A DNA stretch of 64,000 nucleotides from Clostridium sp. JN-9 (GCF_004103695.1 NZ_CP035280.1:2790001-2854000); one strand, 5' to 3'; shown: positions 8,629 to 17,987, counted from the first letter of the stretch. A program made the numbers and translations. Notes: generated by a model not told the origin, from the sequence alone.

Positions 8629-9696
8629 TTAAAATCCCTTATTTCTCCAGGTTATATTGTCTCCTCTTCCCATGTCCACAGCATACCCTGCTCTGTTAAT
8701 TCTGCCCTCAATACACATTCTGCATTCAGCAGCTTCATCCCCTGTACATATCTTTCCATCATAAAGTGAATATTTTTTTCGCACAGTTACTGGTGAAAGA
8801 TTTGGCATTACTACATTTCCTCCAGCCTTTAAGCCCCTTTCCCTTCCAACAGGATCTATGGTACCCAGGGCTGTAGTAGCAGGAAGTAATACATCAGGTA
8901 AAAATAACCTGATTATTGCCAGCATGATTATAGTTTTCTCTACAGTACCACCCTTTTCCCTGCCTAAAGGTGTATCTTTATGAGGAATAAATGGTCCTAT
9001 TCCCACCATGTGCGGCTGCAGCTCCTTAATAAACATTATGTCCTTAACCAGATCCTCATTTGTTTGTCCTGGAAGTCCTACCATGAACCCGGCTCCTACC
9101 TGATATCCTATGTGTTTCAAATTCCACAGACATGAAATTCTGTTTTCAAAGCTCATATTCTTATGAAGCTTCTCGTAAAGCTCCTTTGATGCGGTTTCGT
9201 GCCTTAAAAGATACCTTTCTGCTCCTGCATCAAAATATCTTTTATATGATTCATATGATTTCTCTCCTATAGATAAAGTTATAGCACAATCAGGATATTT
9301 ATTTTTAATATTCTTTACTATTTCTACAATTTTATCATCTGTAAAGTAATCATCCTCTCCGCCCTGGAGTACGAATGTCCTATATCCTAATTTATATCCC
9401 TGATCACAAGTTGAAAGTATTTCTTCTTCAGTTAATCTATATCTGTCTGCCTTACTGTTCATAGCTCTTATGCCGCAATAAGCGCAGGATCTCTTACAGT
9501 AGTTAGTAAATTCTATTAAGCCTCTCATAAATACTTTATTGCCATACCTGCTTATTCTTATTTCATTTGCCTTCTCAATAAGATATTTCTCTTCATCTTT
9601 GGTTAAATTATCAAGTAAAAATAATAATTCACTATTATCTATATAATTTGTTTCATATAACCTGTCAATTAATTCAATTATTCTTGAATTACTCAT
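8629..9696 (-). CDS. hydE: [FeFe]-hydrogenase maturation radical SAM protein HydE
   Basis: 355 residues with a radical-SAM CX3CX2C cluster motif (CKRSCAYC, about 47-54) directly followed by GIR, the order seen in HydE and related biotin-synthase-like enzymes. GGED in LQGGED (about 108-118) is the SAM-binding block. The C-terminus has the BATS-type region and extra cysteines (CRMCIEGRINRAGY). HydE acts with HydF and HydG to build the organometallic H-cluster of [FeFe]-hydrogenase. Its partners are not in this window. It is first in a two-gene operon with the araC-type gene. The ATG at 9696 follows AAAAGGGATTAAT. Confidence 0.9.
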   Translation of the reverse strand: MSNSRIIELIDRLYETNYIDNSELLFLLDNLTKDEEKYLIEKANEIRISRYGNKVFMRGLIEFTNYCKRSCAYCGIRAMNSKADRYRLTEEEILSTCDQGYKLGYRTFVLQGGEDDYFTDDKIVEIVKNIKNKYPDCAITLSIGEKSYESYKRYFDAGAERYLLRHETASKELYEKLHKNMSFENRISCLWNLKHIGYQVGAGFMVGLPGQTNEDLVKDIMFIKELQPHMVGIGPFIPHKDTPLGREKGGTVEKTIIMLAIIRLFLPDVLLPATTALGTIDPVGRERGLKAGGNVVMPNLSPVTVRKKYSLYDGKICTGDEAAECRMCIEGRINRAGYAVDMGRGDNITWRNKGF

Positions 9697-9778
9697 ATTA
9701 ATCCCTTTTCCTTTTCAAAGTTTATTGTGATTATATTCTATCATGTGAACTTTGACTTTGTCTAATGGCAAAAAATAA

Positions 9779-9810
9779 ACAGCCCTCCTGCGGAAAGCAG
9801 AAAGGCCTGT
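9779..9810 (-). terminator. Rho-independent terminator of the ltaS-like transcript
   Basis: An interrupted stem, ACAGGCCTTTCTGC paired with GCAGGAGGGCTGT on the minus strand, is followed by TTATTTTTTG. It lies downstream of the small ORF at 9850-9969. Confidence 0.7.
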
Positions 9811-9849
9811 TTTAATGTAATAATTATTATATGTAGATTAATAATATCC

Positions 9850-9969
9850 TTAATCAAATAATAATTTAATAAAAACACATAGGCTAGTTATTACAAAGGC
9901 ATTCTTAGATAACCATATAAACTTTTCAGTATCAAAGTTTTTTTCTTGCTTAAAAAAATTGTTAATCAT
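9850..9969 (-). CDS. Small putative membrane protein, 39 residues
   Basis: An ORF of 39 codons with an ideal ribosome site (GGAGG, then eight bases, then ATG). The product starts MINNFFKQEKNFDTEKF and continues with a hydrophobic stretch, LSKNAFVITSLCVFIKLLF, long enough for one membrane segment. It begins 28 bases after the LTA-synthase-like gene on the same strand and lies before the terminator at 9779-9810, so it would be co-transcribed. No family is recognised. A role as a small accessory to the wall-polymer enzyme is only a guess. Confidence 0.5.
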   Translation of the reverse strand: MINNFFKQEKNFDTEKFIWLSKNAFVITSLCVFIKLLFD

Positions 9970-9996
9970 TGTTCATGCCTCCAAGATAAAGTTTCT

Positions 9997-11883
9997 TTAT
10001 TTCATTGTCTTTAATAGATTATGATTTAATAAATCATCTGAATACTGAAGCTCGCTTAGGTATTGTTCCTTCTTTTCCTTTAATTCAGCGGTTTCAGGTA
10101 TCTTTTGCCCTGTTGAAATATCATAATAAGTGTTAGTCCAGGATATATAGAATACCTTGCCGTCAGTAAATGATCCATTTCTAAATATTACCTTTTGTTC
10201 CTTGCTGTTTAATATATCGTTGCCAAACATATTTTTTTCAGGAAGATTTAATAAATTAGCCAGTGTAGGATACAAATCCATCTGCCCGCAATAGGCTGAA
10301 TTTACACCTTTATATTCATCATTAGGGAAATGAATAATCAGCGGCACTTTCTGATACTGATACCATTGTAAATCATTCTTATTAGTTACATTTTCAAATT
10401 TATAAAGTTCATCCGCATTTTCCTTTGGTATCGCAAAATGATCTCCATATAAAACTATTAGGGAATCCTTATCCATCCCTTTATCATGTAACTGCTGCAA
10501 AAACATTCCCAATTGTTCATCTGTATAATGAATAGCCTTTAAATAATTTCCAAGCAGTGTACCCTCATATTCCCCTACATTAAATTCACCATAACCTTTA
10601 GTGTCGTTATATGGGAAATGGCTGCTTAGTGTAACCAAAAATGAATAATATGGCTTCTTAAACTGGCTCATTTTTTCAACAGATTGTGTTAAAAATGATT
10701 TATCACTTAACCCAAGCCCTACATTTTCATCTAATGTAAAACTTCTCTGGCCATAAAAGTCATCAAATCCCTCAGCTTTATACATTACATTTCTATTCCA
10801 AAACCCTTCAGAATTGCCGTGTAAAGCTGCAGTATAATAATTTTTGCTTTTAAGGCTTTGTGCTAAGGAATTGTAGGTATTACCACTGTATATATAATAA
10901 GCTGCACCTGATTCTGCAGGATAAAGAGAGTTATTGCTCATAAATTCAGCGTCTGATGTATTTCCTCCTGCAACCTGATAAAAATAATTATTAAAATAAA
11001 GGCTGCTTTTCAGCCACTTATTAAGATTTGGGGTTATTTCCTGTCCATTGATGCTTTTGTCTATTACAAATTGCTGCAAAGCCTCAACCTGGATTACTAT
11101 TAAATTTTTACCTTCTGCCACTCCTTTTAAATTTTTCTGCTGAACTGTAACTCCATTATTGGATGATAAAAATGTCTCAATACTTTTTTCCTTTTCTGCT
11201 GGCAGTGGTTTTGAATTTTTTATTTTATTTGTGGCTGTATTGTATATGTCTACTGCATGCAGATTTAAATTGCCAATTAATTTAGTCAGATAAATCCTGT
11301 TGCTCATTGAAGTTAATAAAGTTGGCTGTTCAATGGATACTTTATATAGTGACATTCCATTAATAGCTACACCTATAGCTAGTATTACAGCAAACTTTGC
11401 TGATCTTAATAAAAGTTTCTGCTTATTTAATTTTGCAATTTTATTTACATATAGTCTTTTTATTGGTCTCATTAGTATGATATCTGCCAAAAACAGAAAA
11501 TCCTGCAATTTAATTAATCCTTTTACGCTGGAAGTCACACCTGTAAGAAGTTTTGCATTTCTCAATAAGGAAATGGTTAAAATATCCTTATAATAACGAA
11601 AATACATTAAATCAGCTATGAGTATTACACTTATTACTATATCCATTATGTATAATACTTTTACTCTTTTCTCACCATTAAATAATAACGCTATACTCAA
11701 TAGTATTAATATTGACCCTATTATTGGAATATATACACCTTTGTCAAAATAATCAGGTGATATTTCCTTACCATACACTGCGAATTTAATGAAAAATATA
11801 ATGAAAAATATTAAAATATCACTATTATTTAATAGAATATTTAAAGGTTTTTTTAATTTTTCGCCTATCGTTTTTAATAACAA
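9997..11883 (-). CDS. ltaS: Lipoteichoic acid synthase-like sulfatase-family protein
   Basis: 628 residues: about five N-terminal transmembrane helices (1-190), a linker, and an extracellular alkaline-phosphatase/sulfatase domain (about 255-590). Visible active-site features are NLIVIQVEALQ (metal-binding Glu), GGNTSDAEFMSNNSLYP (nucleophile Thr in GGNTSDAE), TLSSHFPY and VLYGDHFAI (metal-binding Asp-His). LtaS-type enzymes transfer glycerol phosphate from phosphatidylglycerol to build lipoteichoic acid on the outer face of the membrane. A phosphoglycerol transferase acting on another polymer is possible. The start is TTG, eight bases after GGTGG. The nearby small ORF follows in the same direction. 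Confidence 0.88.
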   Translation of the reverse strand: MLLKTIGEKLKKPLNILLNNSDILIFFIIFFIKFAVYGKEISPDYFDKGVYIPIIGSILILLSIALLFNGEKRVKVLYIMDIVISVILIADLMYFRYYKDILTISLLRNAKLLTGVTSSVKGLIKLQDFLFLADIILMRPIKRLYVNKIAKLNKQKLLLRSAKFAVILAIGVAINGMSLYKVSIEQPTLLTSMSNRIYLTKLIGNLNLHAVDIYNTATNKIKNSKPLPAEKEKSIETFLSSNNGVTVQQKNLKGVAEGKNLIVIQVEALQQFVIDKSINGQEITPNLNKWLKSSLYFNNYFYQVAGGNTSDAEFMSNNSLYPAESGAAYYIYSGNTYNSLAQSLKSKNYYTAALHGNSEGFWNRNVMYKAEGFDDFYGQRSFTLDENVGLGLSDKSFLTQSVEKMSQFKKPYYSFLVTLSSHFPYNDTKGYGEFNVGEYEGTLLGNYLKAIHYTDEQLGMFLQQLHDKGMDKDSLIVLYGDHFAIPKENADELYKFENVTNKNDLQWYQYQKVPLIIHFPNDEYKGVNSAYCGQMDLYPTLANLLNLPEKNMFGNDILNSKEQKVIFRNGSFTDGKVFYISWTNTYYDISTGQKIPETAELKEKKEQYLSELQYSDDLLNHNLLKTMK

Positions 11884-12032
11884 TGTCTACACCACCAAAA
11901 TAATTAATTTATTTTAACTTTTATATACACTTTGAAACTTATTTATACTTTATTATAATAACTCAAACTTATTAACTTGTAATAAACAAATATTAAACTT
12001 TTATAAACTAAATATTATCAATTTAAATTTAA

Positions 12033-12056
12033 AGCCCTCCAGCTGTGCTGAAAGGC
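12033..12056 (-). terminator. Terminator of the two-component operon
   Basis: The stem GCCTTTCAGC / GCTGGAGGGC (minus strand) is followed by TTTAAATTTAAATT. It lies 43-66 bases past the response-regulator stop codon. Confidence 0.6.
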
Positions 12057-12098
12057 GTATTTAACCTGACCTGCTTAACTTTTATTTAATAAATTATT

Positions 12099-12785
12099 TT
12101 AACCTTTAAATCTATAACCTGCACCCCATACTGTTTCAATATATTCTGGGTTTGAAGTGTCTTTTTCAATTTTTTCCCTTATTTTTCTTATATGCACAGT
12201 TACAGTGGATACTTCACCATAGGAGTCTATACCCCAAAGTTTATCAAACAATTCATCCTTACTGAAAACTCTGTTTGGATTTTCTGCAAGAAATATTAAT
12301 AAATCCAATTCCTTTGTTGTAAAGTTAATTTCCTTGTCATTAATATACACTCGTCTGGAAGCCTTATCAATTCGCAGGCCTCTAACCACTATTTCTTCTT
12401 TTTTATTTTCATTTCCTACTAATCTTTCATACCTTGTGAGATGAGATTTTACCCTGGCAACTAACTCACTAGGGCTAAAGGGTTTGGTAATGTAATCATC
12501 TGCTCCCAATCCAAGCCCCCTGATTTTATCGATATCCTCTTTTTTTGCAGATACCATTAATATTGGTATATCCATGTTTTTTCTGATTTCTTTACATATA
12601 TCAAAGCCATCCATTCTAGGCAGCATTACATCTAAGATAATAAGATTGTACTTATTCTCCTTGGCTTTCTTTAGTCCTGTATCGCCGTTAGTTTCTATAT
12701 CAACACTAAAACCGCTGAGCTCTAAATAATCCTTTTCCAGCTCTGCAATAGTAACTTCATCCTCAATAATAAGTATTTTCTTCAT
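12099..12785 (-). CDS. OmpR/PhoB-family response regulator
   Basis: 228 residues: a receiver domain (1-120) with the acidic pocket IIEDE, phosphoacceptor Asp52 in ILDVMLPRMDG and conserved Lys in ITKPFSPSELVAR, then an OmpR-type winged helix (about 130-226) ending TVWGAGYRFKG. It partners the histidine kinase whose gene ends 16 bases upstream. It resembles regulators of wall or antimicrobial-peptide responses, but the target genes are not identifiable here. The ATG follows GGAAGG. In this operon the kinase comes first, the reverse of the common order. Confidence 0.93.
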   Translation of the reverse strand: MKKILIIEDEVTIAELEKDYLELSGFSVDIETNGDTGLKKAKENKYNLIILDVMLPRMDGFDICKEIRKNMDIPILMVSAKKEDIDKIRGLGLGADDYITKPFSPSELVARVKSHLTRYERLVGNENKKEEIVVRGLRIDKASRRVYINDKEINFTTKELDLLIFLAENPNRVFSKDELFDKLWGIDSYGEVSTVTVHIRKIREKIEKDTSNPEYIETVWGAGYRFKG

Positions 12786-12800
12786 AAAAAATCTTCCTTT

Positions 12801-14273
12801 CTATATTACCTCTTTTAGTATGAAAGTAATGCTGGCTCCATGATCTTCTGAGCTATCGGCCCATATCTTTCCATTATGTTCCTCAATAATTTTCATACAT
12901 ATAGCAAGACCAAGGCCGCTGCCTCCAGTAACAGTATTTCTTGAAGAATCAGCCCTGTAAAATCTATCAAATATAAAAGGTATATCATCCTTTGGTATGC
13001 CTTTACCATTGTCTTTAACATTAACCATTACATCATTGTCACTTTTACTTAATTTAACCTTTATCTTACCATTTGGTTTATCCATATATTTTATTGAATT
13101 TCCAATTATATTTGTCATTACCCTATTAATTTTTTGTCTGTCTATTAACACTTTAGCTGTTTTTCCTGCCACATTAATAAATTCTATATCTATATTTTTC
13201 TTTTCCAGATCAAATTGAAATTCCTCAACAATATCAGACAAATATGGAACAATATTTACTACTTCAAAATCATAGGTAATTTTATTTAAATCCAGCTTTG
13301 AATACAAAAATAACTCGTCAATTAACTTATCCATGCTTATGGCCTTGCTATATATTGTATTTATATATTTATTCATCTTTTCAGGTGTATCAGGTACTCC
13401 ATCCTTAATACCTTCCACATAGCCTTTAATTGAAGTAATAGGCGTCTTAAGATCATGAGATATATTTGAGATTAATTCTTTTCTGTTATTCTCATACTGT
13501 GCCTGAACTTCTATGGACTCTTTAAGCTTTTTTCTCATATCATCAAATGCAAGGCATAGTTCTCCTATTTCATCACCTGAAGTAGCTTTAACTTCAAAAT
13601 CAAGGTCACCATCTTTTATTTTTTTTGTTCCTATTTTTAATGAATCCAGGGGCTTAATTATGGATCTTGAAGTAAAGAAAGTAAAAATACCGCTTATAGC
13701 CGAAATAACTATGATTAAAGAAACTATAGAAAATACTAAGTACTCTCTCACAATTTTATAAAAATAACTGGTATCCGTAATGATAAATACAGTTCCCTGA
13801 GTGTTATCCTTATATAAGAAATCCATCTGTTTTATTATTAAATCATTATTATCTACAATTACTCCGCTGCCTCTATCCGACATATTAAAATTAAACTCGG
13901 GAAGCTTGTTTATCAAATCGCTTATTCCGTCCTGTCCTTGAAAAATAATATTATTTCCTTCCCTGACAACAATAAAACTGTTACCTTTTTTGAACAGCTG
14001 ATTTAATCCAATTAAATAATTATTATTCTTTAGTAAGTCCGGATTTCTGGAAATTGCCAATTTTATCTCATTAAAATTTTTCATATTTATAGCTTTAAGC
14101 TGTAAATATGGATTGCCAAACATATCATTTCTCTTTTGAGTGTCCAGGTTATATGATATTTCTATCTTTTTGGTAAAATGATTCCCGATAAGGGCCATAA
14201 GCATGGCAGATAATACTACCGAGATTATTACCATAGCTATATTAGACATTATCAATTTTATTTTTATAGGCAT
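12801..14273 (-). CDS. Sensor histidine kinase
   Basis: 490 residues from the ATG at 14273, which follows GAGGTGCATT; an upstream TTG at 14285 lacks a ribosome site. Two membrane helices (about 5-30 and 175-200) bracket an extracellular sensor domain of about 145 residues. A HAMP linker (about 200-255), a HisKA dimerisation domain with ISNISHDLKTPIT (phosphorylated His) and a HATPase domain with N, G1 (DNGKGIP) and G2 (GGSGLGL) boxes follow. It is the partner of the adjacent OmpR-type regulator. The signal is unknown. Confidence 0.92.
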   Translation of the reverse strand: MPIKIKLIMSNIAMVIISVVLSAMLMALIGNHFTKKIEISYNLDTQKRNDMFGNPYLQLKAINMKNFNEIKLAISRNPDLLKNNNYLIGLNQLFKKGNSFIVVREGNNIIFQGQDGISDLINKLPEFNFNMSDRGSGVIVDNNDLIIKQMDFLYKDNTQGTVFIITDTSYFYKIVREYLVFSIVSLIIVISAISGIFTFFTSRSIIKPLDSLKIGTKKIKDGDLDFEVKATSGDEIGELCLAFDDMRKKLKESIEVQAQYENNRKELISNISHDLKTPITSIKGYVEGIKDGVPDTPEKMNKYINTIYSKAISMDKLIDELFLYSKLDLNKITYDFEVVNIVPYLSDIVEEFQFDLEKKNIDIEFINVAGKTAKVLIDRQKINRVMTNIIGNSIKYMDKPNGKIKVKLSKSDNDVMVNVKDNGKGIPKDDIPFIFDRFYRADSSRNTVTGGSGLGLAICMKIIEEHNGKIWADSSEDHGASITFILKEVI

Positions 14274-14498
14274 AATGCACCTCAATTCAGTAAATTACAT
14301 TATCATTAGTATACAATTTTATTTTACATCATATTTATAAAGTTGTAATAAATTATTTCTTAAAATTTCATAAAAAGTTCACACATTTTCGTTACATATA
14401 GAAAGTAATAAATATCTTCACCGTAGCTGTCCAAAATATTCAATCCTCAAGGATTTTTGGATTGCTGCGATGATTAGATATTTACTCTATAGACATAT

Positions 14499-14767
14499 GG
14501 CTCTTTTAAATAATAATGTTGATGTGAATAGGACTTCATCAAAAGAATAAAGATTAAAGAACAAAGATTAAATAAGGTAGTTTTTCTTTGCAGAAAAACC
14601 AAAAACTCAATTGATTAAGTGAATCATAAGTTTTAATAACTAAAAATGGTTAAACAAAATAAAATGCAGGGGAAGTTTGAAATCGAAAATCTTTTCTTAA
14701 AATTCTCCCGGAAGGGACAGAAAAGCAACGTATGAATGCAATGGATATGGAAAATTAATAAAGAGCC
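14499..14767 (+). mobile_element. IS1595-like relic, MITE-sized (about 270 bp)
   Basis: Both GGCTCTTTTA-type ends are present, enclosing the leader segment seen in the other short copies (14535-14650) and only about 110 bases of transposase code. That code corresponds to residues around LKMVKQNKMQGKFEIENLFL plus a few codons near GRMNAMDME, with the reading frame broken between them. It is a non-coding, terminal-repeat-bounded relic inserted between the two-component operon and the butyrate operon. Confidence 0.8.
14647..14757 (+). pseudogene. IS1595-like transposase remnant
   Basis: About 35 codons with the central transposase text (MVKQNKMQGKFEIEN, then FLKFSRKGQKS) fused out of frame to a scrap of the NAMDME region. 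No start codon or ribosome site is present. It is the residue of an internal deletion inside the 14499-14767 element. Confidence 0.75.
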
Positions 14768-14921
14768 ATATACCTAAATAGCAAAGATTAAAGACAGAGA
14801 ACAAAGATTATTGTTTTGCCTTTGGGCAAAACTTAAATTTCAGATTTTCTGCAAAAGCAGAAAATCTACATTATTTGATCTTTAATCTTTAATCTTTAAT
14901 CTTTAGTTTTAAGGTATGTAT
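14768..14921. repeat. Heptamer-repeat and hairpin region, with etfA terminators
   Basis: No ORF. The interval has two perfect hairpins, GTTTTGCC / GGCAAAAC (14813-14832) and AGATTTTCTGC / GCAGAAAATCT (14842-14867). It also has a run of four AATCTTT-like heptamers (14877-14905), the complement of AAAGATT units seen at the other IS flanks. Read on the minus strand, the hairpins lie just past the etfA stop codon and probably end that transcript, although the T-run is poor. Confidence 0.6.
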
Positions 14922-14922
14922 C

Positions 14923-15927
14923 TTAATTTTTAGCAGCCTTAATCTGTGCTATTAACTCAGGTACTACTTTCCTGTAGTCTCCTACTATGCCAAGGTCTGC
15001 TATCTGCATTATTGCAGCACTTTCATCCTTGTTTATAGCTATTATATAATCACTGTCCTGCATTCCTGCCAAATGCTGAATTGCTCCTGAAATTCCTACT
15101 GCTATATATACATTAGGTCTTACAGTCTTACCTGTCTGTCCTACCTGATATGCTTTATCTATCCATCCATTATCTATGGCTGCTCTCGAGCCTGCTATTG
15201 TTCCATCCATTACATCTGCAAGTTCCTTTAAAAGGTCAAAGCCTTCCTTGCTTCCAAGTCCTCTGCCTCCTGAAACTATTACCTTTGCTTCTCCTATATC
15301 TGCTACATCCTTTGCAAGCTTAACAACATCTTCTACTTTTGTTCTTATATCACTGTCTTTTAAGTCTGCATGTATCTTTTCTATTTCACCTTTTCTTGAA
15401 GTATCCTTTGCAAGCTTTTCAAATACTCCAGGTCTTACTGTGGACATCTGTGGTCTGTGATCTCCGCATACTATTGTTGCCATAAGATTTCCGCCGAAGG
15501 CTGGTCTTGTCATAAGAAGATTCTTTGTTTCAGAATCAACATCAAGTGATGTACAGTCTGCTGTCAATCCTGTCTTTAATCTTGCAGATACTCTTGGTCC
15601 CAGATCTCTTCCTACAAATGTTGCTCCTACAAGTATGACTTCAGGTTTTCTTTCATTTACAAGATCACATATGACCTTTGCATATCCATCTGTTGTATAA
15701 TGCTTTAATAAAGGATTATCTGCATATATTACCTTATCAGCACCATAGGCTATAAGCGTTTCTGCCATATCATCTGCCTGGCTTCCAAGCAGCAGTGCTG
15801 TAAGCTGTACTCCTAATTTATCTGCTAAATCTTTTCCTTTTCCAAGTAACTCTAAAGATACCTTCTGCAGCTTTCCGTCTCTTTGCTCTGCAAATACCCA
15901 TACACCTTTATAATCTGCTATATTCAT
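14923..15927 (-). CDS. etfA: Electron transfer flavoprotein alpha subunit
   Basis: 334 residues. The N-terminal ETF domain (about 1-180) and the C-terminal FAD-binding domain (about 205-330) are both complete. The latter contains the typical VSGGRGLGSKEGF, DNGWIDKAYQVGQTGKTVRP and AVGISGAIQHLAGMQDSDYI segments. In clostridia EtfAB forms a complex with butyryl-CoA dehydrogenase and can bifurcate electrons from NADH to crotonyl-CoA and ferredoxin. It is last in the crt-hbd-thl-bcd-etfB-etfA block, 19 bases after etfB. GGAGGG precedes the ATG at 15927. Confidence 0.95.
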   Translation of the reverse strand: MNIADYKGVWVFAEQRDGKLQKVSLELLGKGKDLADKLGVQLTALLLGSQADDMAETLIAYGADKVIYADNPLLKHYTTDGYAKVICDLVNERKPEVILVGATFVGRDLGPRVSARLKTGLTADCTSLDVDSETKNLLMTRPAFGGNLMATIVCGDHRPQMSTVRPGVFEKLAKDTSRKGEIEKIHADLKDSDIRTKVEDVVKLAKDVADIGEAKVIVSGGRGLGSKEGFDLLKELADVMDGTIAGSRAAIDNGWIDKAYQVGQTGKTVRPNVYIAVGISGAIQHLAGMQDSDYIIAINKDESAAIMQIADLGIVGDYRKVVPELIAQIKAAKN

Positions 15928-15946
15928 TCTAAATCCCTCCTATATA

Positions 15947-16726
15947 TTAGATATAGTGTTTCTCTTTTAATTTTGAAACTGCATATGCTGCTGCTTCTTT
16001 AGCCGGCATATTTATCTTTTCTCCTGCACCTTTTGCTTCTTTTGTAGCTGATTTCTTTACTTTTGTTGGTGATCCAGCTAAACCAAGAAGGGATCTGTCT
16101 ACATCTATATCATTTGCAGACCAAACTTTTACTTCCTTCTTAAAGGTTTCAAATATGTTTGCCATATGCATATATCTAGGTACATTTAATTCCTTTATTG
16201 CTGTTAAAAGGACAGGTGTCTTTACTGCTATTACTTCATATCCATCTTCCCATGCTCTTCTAACCTTTAATTTATCTCCCTGTACTTCTACTTTCTCTAC
16301 ATAAGTTATCTGTGGGATATTTAAATGTTCTGCTAATTCTGGTCCAACCTGTGCTGTATCTCCATCTATTGCCTGTCTTCCTGCAAATACAATATCGTAA
16401 TCAAGTTTTCTTAATGCTCCTGCAAGGGCATTTGACGTTGCCAGTGTATCTGCTCCTGCAAAGGCTCTGTCAGATATGAGAATAGCCCCATCGGCTCCCA
16501 TTGCAAGTGATTCCCTTAATGCAGATTCTGCCTGTGGTGGTCCCATGCTTATTACTGTTACTTTGGCACCATATTGCTCTTTAAGCACTAATGCTTCTTC
16601 AAGTGCATTTTTATCATCAGGGTTGATTATTGATGGAACACCTTCTCTTATAAGAGTTCCTGTTTTTGGATCTATCTTAACTTCATTTGTATCTGGAACC
16701 TGTTTTAAGCAAACAACTATGTTCAT
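15947..16726 (-). CDS. etfB: Electron transfer flavoprotein beta subunit
   Basis: 259 residues of the ETF beta family, starting MNIVVCLKQVPDTNEVKID. The nucleotide-binding segment GRQAIDGDTAQVGPELAEHL is present, together with the C-terminal extension (about 215-259, rich in Lys and Ala) that reaches into EtfA. In bifurcating Etf complexes this subunit carries the second FAD. The AAGGAGG site precedes the ATG at 16726. It lies 14 bases after bcd and 19 bases before etfA, so all three are translated from one message. Confidence 0.95.
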   Translation of the reverse strand: MNIVVCLKQVPDTNEVKIDPKTGTLIREGVPSIINPDDKNALEEALVLKEQYGAKVTVISMGPPQAESALRESLAMGADGAILISDRAFAGADTLATSNALAGALRKLDYDIVFAGRQAIDGDTAQVGPELAEHLNIPQITYVEKVEVQGDKLKVRRAWEDGYEVIAVKTPVLLTAIKELNVPRYMHMANIFETFKKEVKVWSANDIDVDRSLLGLAGSPTKVKKSATKEAKGAGEKINMPAKEAAAYAVSKLKEKHYI

Positions 16727-16740
16727 TGTATAAGTCCTCC

Positions 16741-17880
16741 TTATTTAAATATATGGCCTGAAATTACTAATTTTTGAACCTGTGAAGTTCCTTCATAGAT
16801 TTCAGTTATCTTAGCATCTCTCATCATTCTCTCTACTGGGTAATCCTTTGTATATCCATATCCGCCGAATATCTGAACTGCTTTAGTTGTAACATCCATT
16901 GCCACATTTGCTGCTATAAGCTTTGCTCTTGCAGCATCAACAGTATATGGAATTCCTTTGTCCTTATTGCATGCAGCCTTGTACACAAGATATCTTGCAG
17001 ATTCTATTTCAACATCCATGTCAGCCATCATCCATGATAAGCCCTGGAACTTGCTTAATGGTCTTCCAAATTGTTTTCTTTCCTTCATATAATCTCTGGC
17101 TTCTTCAAATGCGCCTTCGGCTATTCCAAGTGCCTGAGCTGCTATACCAATTCTTCCTCCATCAAGGGTAGACATTGCTATACCAAATCCTTTTCCTTCT
17201 TTTCCAACAAGGTTCTCTACAGGTACTTCCACATCTTCAAAAATAAGCTCTGTGGTTGAAGATGCTCTTATTCCCATTTTATCCTCAACTTTTCCTATTG
17301 AAAAGCCTTTCATTCCCTTTTCAAGTATAAATCCGGATATTCCTTTAACGCCTTTGCTCCTGTCTGTCATTGCAAATACAACAAATATATCAGCAACTCC
17401 GCCGTTTGTTATGAATATCTTTGAACCATTAAGTACATAATGGTCGCCCTTTAATACAGCAAGGCTCTGCTGTCCAGCTGCATCTGTTCCTGCATTAGGC
17501 TCTGTTAAGCCAAATGCACCTAATTTTTCTCCTTTAGCAAGTGGGATTAAATATTTCTGTTTTTGTGCTTCTGTGCCGTATTTATCAAGTAATGATGCAC
17601 ACAAAGATGTATGAGCTGATAAGATTACTCCTGTTGAGGCGCATACCTTTGACAGTTCTTCAACAGCAAGTATGTATGACAGTGTGTCTCCGCCTGCTCC
17701 GCCGTACTCTTTTGAAAATGGTATTCCCATCATACCGTATTTAGCCATTTTTTCTACTGTTTCCTTTGGAAATCTTTCTGTGGCATCTATATCTGCTGCT
17801 ATTGGCTTAACTTCATTTTCAGCAAATTCCCTTACCATCTTCTGTACAAATTCCTGTTCTCTAGTCAATTGAAAATCCAT
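16741..17880 (-). CDS. bcd: Butyryl-CoA dehydrogenase
   Basis: 379 residues from the ATG at 17880, which has an AGGAGG site; an in-frame ATG at 17937 has none and would add 19 unusual residues. This is a short-chain acyl-CoA dehydrogenase with FAD/substrate-binding blocks GAFGLTEPNAGTDA and IFITNGG, the helical C-terminal domain, and the catalytic Glu in ITEIYEGTSQ near the end. It reduces crotonyl-CoA to butyryl-CoA with electrons delivered by EtfAB. It opens the bcd-etfB-etfA trio. A gap of 186 bases separates it from thl, room for a separate promoter. Confidence 0.95.
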   Translation of the reverse strand: MDFQLTREQEFVQKMVREFAENEVKPIAADIDATERFPKETVEKMAKYGMMGIPFSKEYGGAGGDTLSYILAVEELSKVCASTGVILSAHTSLCASLLDKYGTEAQKQKYLIPLAKGEKLGAFGLTEPNAGTDAAGQQSLAVLKGDHYVLNGSKIFITNGGVADIFVVFAMTDRSKGVKGISGFILEKGMKGFSIGKVEDKMGIRASSTTELIFEDVEVPVENLVGKEGKGFGIAMSTLDGGRIGIAAQALGIAEGAFEEARDYMKERKQFGRPLSKFQGLSWMMADMDVEIESARYLVYKAACNKDKGIPYTVDAARAKLIAANVAMDVTTKAVQIFGGYGYTKDYPVERMMRDAKITEIYEGTSQVQKLVISGHIFK

Positions 17881-17944
17881 TATACGTAGCCTCCTAAAAT
17901 TATATTTAGTTTTAGAATTATTATAGTACATGTCCATAAAAATA

Positions 17945-17987
17945 ATGGCAGAACAATATTAAAATTGATTTCAAAATGTTCTACCAT
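17945..17987. promoter_or_regulatory. Inverted repeat in the thl-bcd gap, possible operator
   Basis: Arms ATGGCAGAACA (17945-17955) and TGTTCTACCAT (17977-17987) match in 10 of 11 positions when one is complemented, with a 21-base AT-rich spacer. On the minus strand a TATAAT-like box (in ACTATAATAATT) lies between the repeat and the bcd start, so the repeat sits where a regulator of a bcd promoter would bind. It could also simply be a weak RNA hairpin between thl and bcd. Confidence 0.45.
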
